A stretch of DNA of 64,000 nt from positions 1,708,235 through 1,772,234 of the forward strand of contig MNCI01010443.1 of assembly GCA_015680685.1 (NCBI GenBank). The letters run 5' to 3'. Below, one piece after another: positions 57,371-64,000 of this stretch. The notes beneath the pieces are model-generated. The model saw nothing but the letters and a program-made list of their open reading frames with translations. It had not been told where the DNA came from and searched no databases. The translations under genes and the position numbers were made by a program. Source of the DNA: Gnetum montanum. Lineage: Eukaryota > Streptophyta > Gnetopsida > Gnetales > Gnetaceae. Each line of letters begins with the position of its first letter. Position 1 is the first letter of the stretch.

Positions 57371-57619
57371 CCTCAAACTATCTGATCTTCTCAACTATCT
57401 TCTGCCATCAAATGATGTGCTATCCAGTTTTGTGTAGTCATGTTATGGTGTTCAATTTTGTGTCATGAACGCCATAATTTTTGTAATGTGTTGATTTGTA
57501 CACTCAAGCACTTACTTTTTTCATGCTAGTTTGCTTTGTCAAGGGTCAATCAATAATCCCATACCTTTCAAATATTGTAAAGGAACTTGAGGATAAATTT
57601 TCATTTAGTTGTGGGGGTA

Positions 57620-58569
57620 TGATGAACATCAAAGTATTCCACTAAAGGATCCTTGTTGATGTGACCTTGTCGATAGGGCCTCATTTACGTGGTGTTACCC
57701 CATTGATGCGACCTTGTTAATGTAGCGTTTTCTACATCTATGAGGCCTCATCAATGTAGCCTAGTAATAAAAACTATAAATATGAGCTCACAGGCATGTT
57801 TATAGAGAGTAGAGTAATAGTTGAAGTAGAGCACTTATATTTTTTCCATTTGAGAATTAGAATATTTCTTTGAGTTCCCATAGTAGGAGTCAAAAAGTGT
57901 ACAGATCTTTATTCAAAAATTGTTGTACCTAAACCACACCAATGTATATGGCAATAAAGATGAGCCTTTTGATCAAACCTTGCAGCACTTAGAATAGATT
58001 AATGATTTATTTATGCATTTATTATTTTCATTAACTATGTAGTTAATTAAGTTAAATTAAGCTAAACTAGACTTTAAGCAATTAGTTAATTAATTAAGCT
58101 TTTAAGAACATAAGTATGATTGCTTCGACCATAAACATGTATTCACCTGGTAATCCCAGTAGCATTATTTCTTGGTGTGCTTAGTAGCGTAGCGCTTGGT
58201 AACCCAGCAATGGATACGTGGGTTCAGGACATGTATGAAAAGTGAGACCGGATACTTATGTTAGGAATAGTTAGAGATTAGTTAACTAGTTAGATTAAAT
58301 TAGTTATTAAATTACTTCATCTCTCTACTTTAAGCACCAAGTATATAAAACATAAAATAATAAAAATCATATGCCTCAATTATACTTGATCATACCTTTG
58401 TACATCACAAGTGTAATTGGAAAGACAATGAAAGACTATTAGGGCAAAGTTCACTTCTTATAAGACCAATATACTGGAAGACATAGAGTCTACGGAATTC
58501 AACCATATTGTACATGAACACTTCATGATTCGTATGGTTGAGCGTAGGGGTACCTTTCACTACTCATCT
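57620..58569 (+). repeat. Athila LTR, subfamily 1, copy D
   Basis: About 950 bp, TGATGAACATCAAAG…CTACTCATC, preceded by GTGGGGGTA. TATAAATA at 57775-57782. The final A is replaced or lost at the junction with antisense leader DNA at 58569/58570. No primer site follows, so this ends the array. Confidence 0.88.
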
Positions 58570-58664
58570 GTGTGACTTAAAATATTAATATTCTTGAAAA
58601 GATAAATCATTAATTCTTTTATAGCAATCATGCATAATATAACTAATCTAGATCACTAGCACCA

Positions 58665-58682
58665 TCCTTGGCAACGATGCCA
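58665..58682 (-). other. Primer binding site, tRNA-Asp type, best preserved
   Basis: The reverse complement TGGCATCGTTGCCAAGGA matches the tRNA-Asp primer site at 14 of 18 positions, the clearest in the window. All four differences are transitions. Confidence 0.8.
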
Positions 58683-58683
58683 A

Positions 58684-59737
58684 TGATGAGTAATAGGTAC
58701 TCCTCATGCCCAACCATACAAATCACAAGTGCTCATGTGCAATCTAGTGGAATTCTATGGATGGAACTAGTGTTGTATCTAGATTGCTAAGCATTAATCA
58801 TAGGTTTATGTCTTCTCACTTGCACTAGTGGTAGCTTTATGACATATGGTTTAGTCCAAAGTGAGGCATATGATTATGATGTTGTTGGGGCCTTAAACTA
58901 ACCTTAATAATAAAATATAAATTAATTATTTAATTTAATTAATAACAAGAAAATAAATTTTAAGCTAGCCTAAGGACAATGAGTGTTTGTTCCTAGCTTG
59001 CTGAACATGTCCTGAACTCACATACCCACTACAAGGATTACCAAGTGTTATTCTAGTGGGTGAACCAAACAATAACAGTACTAGGATTACCAAGCAATTA
59101 CATGTTTATGCTTGAAATTGGTTATGCTTATTCCACCAATTGATTAATATGCATGAAAATGTAAATATTAACTAAGTACATTAAAAGTAAATCTATTCTA
59201 CGTTAAATATTTGTAATGAATATGAATCAATCTCAATCTTATTGTTGTTCATGAAATGTATCTAAGTACAATGTCACTCGAATAATATGTCATACAATTG
59301 ACTCAAATCCACATTGTGGGCAATCACTAACTATTTGCTAAGATTATGGGAGAAAATTGCAAGAGTCTAGCTACACTACTAACCAAATGATGCCAAATAC
59401 GTGACAGGTTCTTACATATTTATAAAAAAATACAAGCATTGTGTCAACAAGGATTTGTTAATGCATTTAGTTACATCAATAAGGATGCATTGACAGGGCT
59501 ACATCGACATAGCTAAGTTATAGCAGCTGCGATATCACATCTACGATATAGCAAATGCAATATAGCATCTACAATGTAGCAACTAACTAAGACACATTGA
59601 CAAGGATGGTACAAGGTAGATGTGATGTAGCATTAATGATATAGCATCTATGATATCTCAGCCAACTAATACACTTGATAAAATGATGCTTCATGATATC
59701 CCCATGACTTAGTTGCTTAAGATATTAGGTCTCATCA
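58684..59737 (-). repeat. Athila LTR, subfamily 2 (antisense)
   Basis: 1054 bp; starts TGATGAGTAATAGG and ends CTCATCA in plus orientation. Its inverted U3 (59500-59690) carries the ATATAGCATCTA/GATATCACATCTACG repeats of subfamily 2. Confidence 0.88.
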
Positions 59738-60400
59738 AACATCATATGGAGTACATTATCTACATACTCCTATGAATGGAAGACAAACTAGATGAATCAA
59801 TACAACATTCAAAAACTATGGAAGTTCCTAGAAGAGGATGTGTGAGCAAGCAAGGATAAGCCAATGATAATAAGGGAAAGGCAAGAATACCCTATGATTG
59901 GAACCAAATATGTAGGAACAAGCCTTAATATTCTAAATACTAAAAGGCCAATTACTCTAAACCTTATTATCCAATATTGGATGATGCTAAGTCCATCCTT
60001 CATAATGTATGAGAGAAATAAGCTAATTCATCATAAAACTTAACTTAAAACTTCTTAAGATCATGCTATGTAATAGAAAAAAATAAAGGGAATATTTTTA
60101 AAATAACCTTTGGCACTACAAATGATCATCAACATAAGAATTAATTACTCTGTCGATACCACAAGTGATCATAAATGCCATAAACAAACGTTAAAATCCC
60201 CCAATTTGTAATTGAGAATCAAGAGTTGGGAATAATTTTGCAACAATGGTTTAAGTGATTTTAGAGAAAGGATTTTCTACACACTTTTCTAAAAATTATC
60301 ATTCAATATTCCTAAGAAATCCATCATTCATACAAGTCCTTGAGCATCCAATCTTGAGAACAAGATGAATCCAGAAAAGAGGATTAATTATGAAACAATT
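59738..60400. other. Flanking DNA, nothing recognised
   Basis: Lies outside the antisense LTR, so it was the older target sequence. Minus ORF 59809-60003 has no motif. Confidence 0.45.
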
Positions 60401-60409
60401 CTAACTAGA

Positions 60410-61215
60410 AAATAAATTTTCATCACACTAACTATAATTCATGTTTGGGATAATGCTAAGTTGAAGCACATGATTATTTATAACTCAAATTTCCTACAAC
60501 AGGAATTAAAAGCTAAGGTATTCAACAAATTGAAGGTAGTTGGCATGGATGGCTATGCATAATTTCAGCTTTTTGCATCAGACTTGGTGACAAATGAAGA
60601 AATGAACTAAACATTGTAGACATATTTTGACTACATAATAAAAATTTTCTATTGGGACAAGTCTTCTTATATTCCAATTTCTAAAAAAATCATTCATTTC
60701 ATTATCGATGATAAGATCATCTATTTACCATTCATAGATACTCACTCTATTGATTATGATGCCCTAATGTTTACATTTCTTTCTATGTAAATCCTAAAAG
60801 AACATAGATCACAACCCTATGTTAATAATGACCTACTCATGGAACCTATTCATTCCATGTGTAAAATTTATAATGCATGAATAGACTGTACTGATCATAG
60901 CACTTTAGTTTACTGGGGCATCATTAAGATCATCTATTATATTCAAGAATGGTACTTGAAATAAACTTCGGATAGAATTGTAGTGCAGAATTTCCATCAT
61001 GCACTTATGAAGGTGAAAGAGGGTGCATGCATCAAATTTGGTTTTAAAGAACTTCTCACACTATTGGAAGAAATATTTTACAATGGAGTTCCTACTCACT
61101 TGCTTATTTGTGTAGTCATCCATGTTCTTTTAGAAGAAAGTGAGGTCACAAAATTGATCAATATGAATCAAATAATGTATAAGGAAATGGAAATTGTAAC
61201 CACAAAGAAATAGAT
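60410..61215 (+). pseudogene. Unidentified ORF remnant upstream of last LTR
   Basis: Read through stops: VFNKLKVVGMDGYA near 60520-60560, TYFDYIIKIFYWDKSSYIP near 60620-60680, and the open stretch 60983-61213 (FGFKELLTLLEEIFYNGVPT). Base composition and continuity look coding-derived. It does not match the other third ORFs convincingly. It could be the N-terminal part of a diverged third ORF or another element's gene. Confidence 0.35.
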
Positions 61216-61861
61216 TAGTCAGGAACCCACTAGTACTAGCATCAAAGTATCATCATGAAGGTTAACCAAGCAAGTCATGACACTTATAAAAATGAGGGTG
61301 CTATGACAAAGTTAAGGAACTTCCCCATTGTGTAGAGATCTACATCATGTAAGGAGAAGATCATAAGTGATGAATTCCTATCTATCCATCCTCCTAATTA
61401 CTCTAATACTATAAACATTACTATGTACATAGGCTTTTCAATCTTAGACACTACTGATTCAGCTAGTCATTGCAAATTGATAAACATGACTAAAGCATCA
61501 CATAGTCTAAGGGCTTGTTTCAACTTAATGACTACCAATGCCTATAAATTATTAGAAACATAAAATTATTTACCTTACATAAAAATTCCTTATTTATATG
61601 AATGGAATAATAATAATAAATTTTGGAGACTTAATTAAAAATTGGAGTAAAGATGTAGATGCTACAATTAAGAAAGGAGTTCAATATTAGTTAGACACCA
61701 AGTAGCAGAACACAATGAATAACCATGAACTTGTCATAGTTTTAGTGTATGTTTATCTTGAATCTCTTATTCGTTGTGAAGAATTTAGGCAAATTGTAGA
61801 TTGAAAAGATGCTAAAATTTCAGTGGTTGTCAAGAATCTATCATTAATAGAGAACGAGAAG
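61216..61861. other. Unassigned, weakly coding-like
   Basis: Short open pieces with Ser/Thr/Ile-rich residues (around 61370-61520), no family recognised, ending at the LTR start. Confidence 0.35.
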
Positions 61862-62692
61862 TAATGAGTCATGTTCTGATACACTTTGATATCAGATACC
61901 CAATATCAGAGCATAGGATGAGTTATTGGATATCTGATATCACAGGGTATATGCCAGCCTATAAATATAACACTTGGGCTCATGATTTTCATATCAGTTT
62001 TTTTCATGGTTAGTGAAGCTCTTACAATTTATTATCTCTAGAGTTAGAATTTTTTCTTAGTGCCTGTAATAGGAGTCTAAGTATGTATGGATCTTTGTTC
62101 AAACATGGATGTACCTAAGCACAGTAGTGTGACAAGAATAAACATGAACTCTTTTGATCATCCTTATAACACTGAGAATATATTAATGTTTCCTTAATGC
62201 ATTTGATATTCATGCACTTCACTTTAATGCATTTTAATTAAGCAATTAATTCCCAATTGTTAATGAACACAAGCATGACCACCTTAAGCATTCATATGGC
62301 ACTTGGTAATCTAAAAATGCTTAATTTTTGGTAACCCAATAGGGCTATATGTGTTTAAGATGTGTCCAAGAAAGTGGGACGGGTACTTGTGTTAGGCTAA
62401 CTAGGTAGTAGATGAATTAGATCTTATATTACTTTACCTTTTATTCTTGTTATAGGTGATTAAACTTATAAAATACAAAATGATAAAAATCACATGCCTC
62501 GTTTGCACTTAACCATATACTTGTACTTCACAAGTGGAACTGAGAAGACAACAAACATTCTCCATGCCCATTTCACTTCCTAGAAAAACTAATGCACTAG
62601 TGAACTATAGGTCTATGGAATTTGACCAGATCATGTGTGAATTCCTTAGTGATTCATATGATTGGACATAGGGGTTACCTTGCTTCTCATCA
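61862..62692 (+). repeat. 5' LTR of element running off the window
   Basis: Starts TAATGAGTCATG (mutated TGATGAG) and ends TTCTCATCA, 831 bp. TATAAATA at 61960-61967. U3 is short and carries a long inverted repeat (61887-61942). A third LTR variant, distinct in U3 from subfamilies 1 and 2. Confidence 0.82.
61887..61942. promoter_or_regulatory. Inverted repeat in U3, 18 bp upstream of TATA
   Basis: TGATATCAGATACCCAAT (61887-61904) and ATTGGATATCTGATATCA (61925-61942) are reverse complements with one mismatch around a 20-bp loop. Likely a regulatory palindrome. Confidence 0.75.
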
Positions 62693-62693
62693 T

Positions 62694-62711
62694 TAGCACC
62701 ATTGCTAGGGA
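62694..62711 (+). other. Primer binding site, tRNA-Asp type
   Basis: TAGCACCATTGCTAGGGA, 13 of 18 matches. All five changes are transitions, as deamination of methylated C would give. Confidence 0.78.
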
Positions 62712-62849
62712 TCTTTAGGTTGTTTCATGCACTATCTAGGATTTAGTGAAAATTATTCAAATCATTGAAACAAACCTTAGAGTCACATCACATCTTAAGG
62801 TTACTACAACAATTTTAAGAAGCACACTATGTTTTTATTCTCTAACATC

Positions 62850-64000
62850 AAATTTCTTCTCACAAGAATAATTCTTTGCCCAAGTTTGACAAAGTACATC
62901 TACTAGTACCTTAACAATACTGAGTGGTATATGCTCATCTTGATGAGTATGTACCAAATTGAACATTCATCCTACATTAGGATGAATAGCTGTGGTGGCA
63001 TAACATGGAGGACAACATTATGTTGCCACCTGACCAATCCATTCTTGCAATGCTCCAACAAATGCTTATATGATCGAGTCTCTAGGAACTTCATGTTGAG
63101 TATGTTGTGCAAGATAGTGATGTCAAGGATTATCATCCCATTAAGGCACAATGTCTCAGGGATCACTAGTTAGAACAACGTTATGAATCTACGAAGGGAA
63201 AAAGATTTAATGATTCTCGATTCGTGCTATACCAAAAAGATGGTGGAGAACCCTTCTCTGGGGGGTTTTTCATTTAATGAAATTCTTCTCTTTGACTTTG
63301 ATGAAAGAGGTGAAAACTAGAACATGCAATCCATGATTTACAATCCTAGTTCTAGTAAGAATGGATCCAATGATAATGAAGGATCTAAAGAGGTAAGTCA
63401 AGGTAATGATGTAGATAAGAAGCAAGATTGTGATCATGGTCATGATCACTAAAGAGATGGTAGTAGGCACTATGATGATGTTAGTCCTCCTTCCCCTTCC
63501 CCTTCATCTTCATCCTCTTCTTCTTCTAGCTCTAATCGCAACTGTGGGGGGCATGACCGTGATGAAGGTGACCGATGGGACTGAAATGATTGAAGGGACC
63601 ATCGGGTAGACAAGACCAAGAGTGTAGACATTCAAGAGAGGCACATTTCCATGAATGAAGTGGTAGTAGAGAGCATCGTAGGCACCAAAATCAAGGTATT
63701 AATGAGGCTTTGATTACTACCCAAAGTATGCTAAACATTTCAAGGGCAATATGAATTCCAACAAGGCATGTAAAGGATAGTCGAATTAAAAGACTAGATA
63801 TGAACAATATCCATAAGTTAAAAGGGGGATATAACTCAAATCTACAAAGCCATATCCAAGCTTTCCAAGATGCATGTGCCTTGAAAAACATAGAGAATTA
63901 ATGGCAAAAGCTTAAGTTGTTCCCATGGACACTCATTAAAGAAGTAGAAAACTAGTACTAGTTCGTAGAACTAGAATCTATCAAATGATGTAGTACAATG
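62850..64000 (+). pseudogene. gag: Athila gag, N-terminal and start of capsid domain, runs off window
   Basis: The start position is mutated (sister ATG aligns near 62850). The N-terminal part follows the sisters in broken frames, with a Ser-rich region near 63490-63530 and an His/Asp/Arg-rich region near 63600-63690. The capsid domain begins near 63815: GGYNSNLQSHIQAFQDACAL, W-KLKLFP-TLIKEVEN (63900-63950). It is cut by the window end. Confidence 0.78.

Larger units (their letters stand above)
37507..58569 (+). mobile_element. Tandem Athila array: three LTRs sharing internal regions
   Basis: Order on the plus strand: 3' internal part, LTR (38737-39700), complete internal region, LTR (50892-51851), internal region with a large deletion, LTR (57620-58569). 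The middle LTR is preceded by a polypurine tract and third-ORF sequence and followed by a primer site and gag. It therefore serves both as 3' LTR of one unit and 5' LTR of the next. Such arrays arise by unequal or intra-strand recombination between LTRs. Left flank is the antisense LTR at 37495; right flank is the leader of another antisense element. Confidence 0.82.
58570..59737 (-). mobile_element. 5' end of antisense Athila subfamily-2 element
   Basis: On the minus strand: LTR (59737-58684), primer site (58682-58665) and about 95 bp of leader (58664-58570). The leader matches 10295-10380 of the element at 9348. It is cut off by the end of the tandem array. Confidence 0.8.

Noticed and set aside
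37507-58569. Independent nested insertions instead of a tandem array
   Set aside because: The shared middle LTR has internal sequence of the same family in register on both sides, and I see no 5-bp duplication around an LTR pair.

Overview
This window is a piece of a large, repeat-rich plant nuclear genome. I see no intact host gene. Nearly everything recognisable is decayed Ty3/gypsy LTR retrotransposon of the two plant-specific non-chromodomain lineages, Tat and Athila. The evidence is a dual RNase H in the first element, a tRNA-Asp-type primer site and FMDD reverse transcriptase in the others, and plant-type TATAAATA promoters. The age and density of decay, the long untranslated stretches and the AT-rich background suit a giant genome such as a gymnosperm. 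That assignment is inference; no diagnostic host gene is present.

Layout. 1-~6780 is a Tat element cut by the window edge: reverse transcriptase, RNase H, archaeal-type RNase H and integrase, then a ~30-bp tandem repeat in the 3' untranslated region, then a probable LTR whose U3 is full of palindromes. ~6790-8803 is the 3' end of an Athila element (third ORF plus LTR). 9348-16189 is a nearly complete Athila-family insertion with both LTRs, primer site, gag and a perfect 5-bp target duplication (ATTAC), but no pol. 16195-32100 is a different landscape. Two ~3.5-kb inverted arms (16911-20453 and 25825-29353) enclose a ~5.4-kb array of ~182-200-bp tandem units, and both arms carry the same unidentified spliced ORF, which continues beyond the right arm to ~30650. 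A pure-G minisatellite follows at ~31.7 kb.

~32100-37495 is an antisense Athila element (gag, primer site, part of its LTR). It is split by a ~2-kb insertion with terminal inverted repeats that contains an 874-bp direct duplication. 37507-58569 is a sense tandem Athila array with three LTRs in register (38737, 50892, 57620) and shared internal regions: one long copy with gag, protease, RT, RNase H, integrase and third ORF, and one copy with a ~5-kb internal deletion. 58570-59737 is the 5' end of another antisense Athila element. 61862 to the window end is the 5' LTR, primer site and gag of a further sense element.

The genes form a retrotransposition cassette (gag capsid, protease, reverse transcriptase, RNase H, integrase, and a coiled-coil third ORF of unknown role). 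Every copy carries stops and frameshifts. Much of the decay is C-to-T/G-to-A, including CAG-to-TAG stops and loss of catalytic Asp, as expected from deamination of methylated, silenced DNA. The most novel-looking items are the foldback with its tandem array and spliced ORF, the palindrome-rich U3 regions, the TIR insertion with internal duplication, and the conserved third-ORF module.
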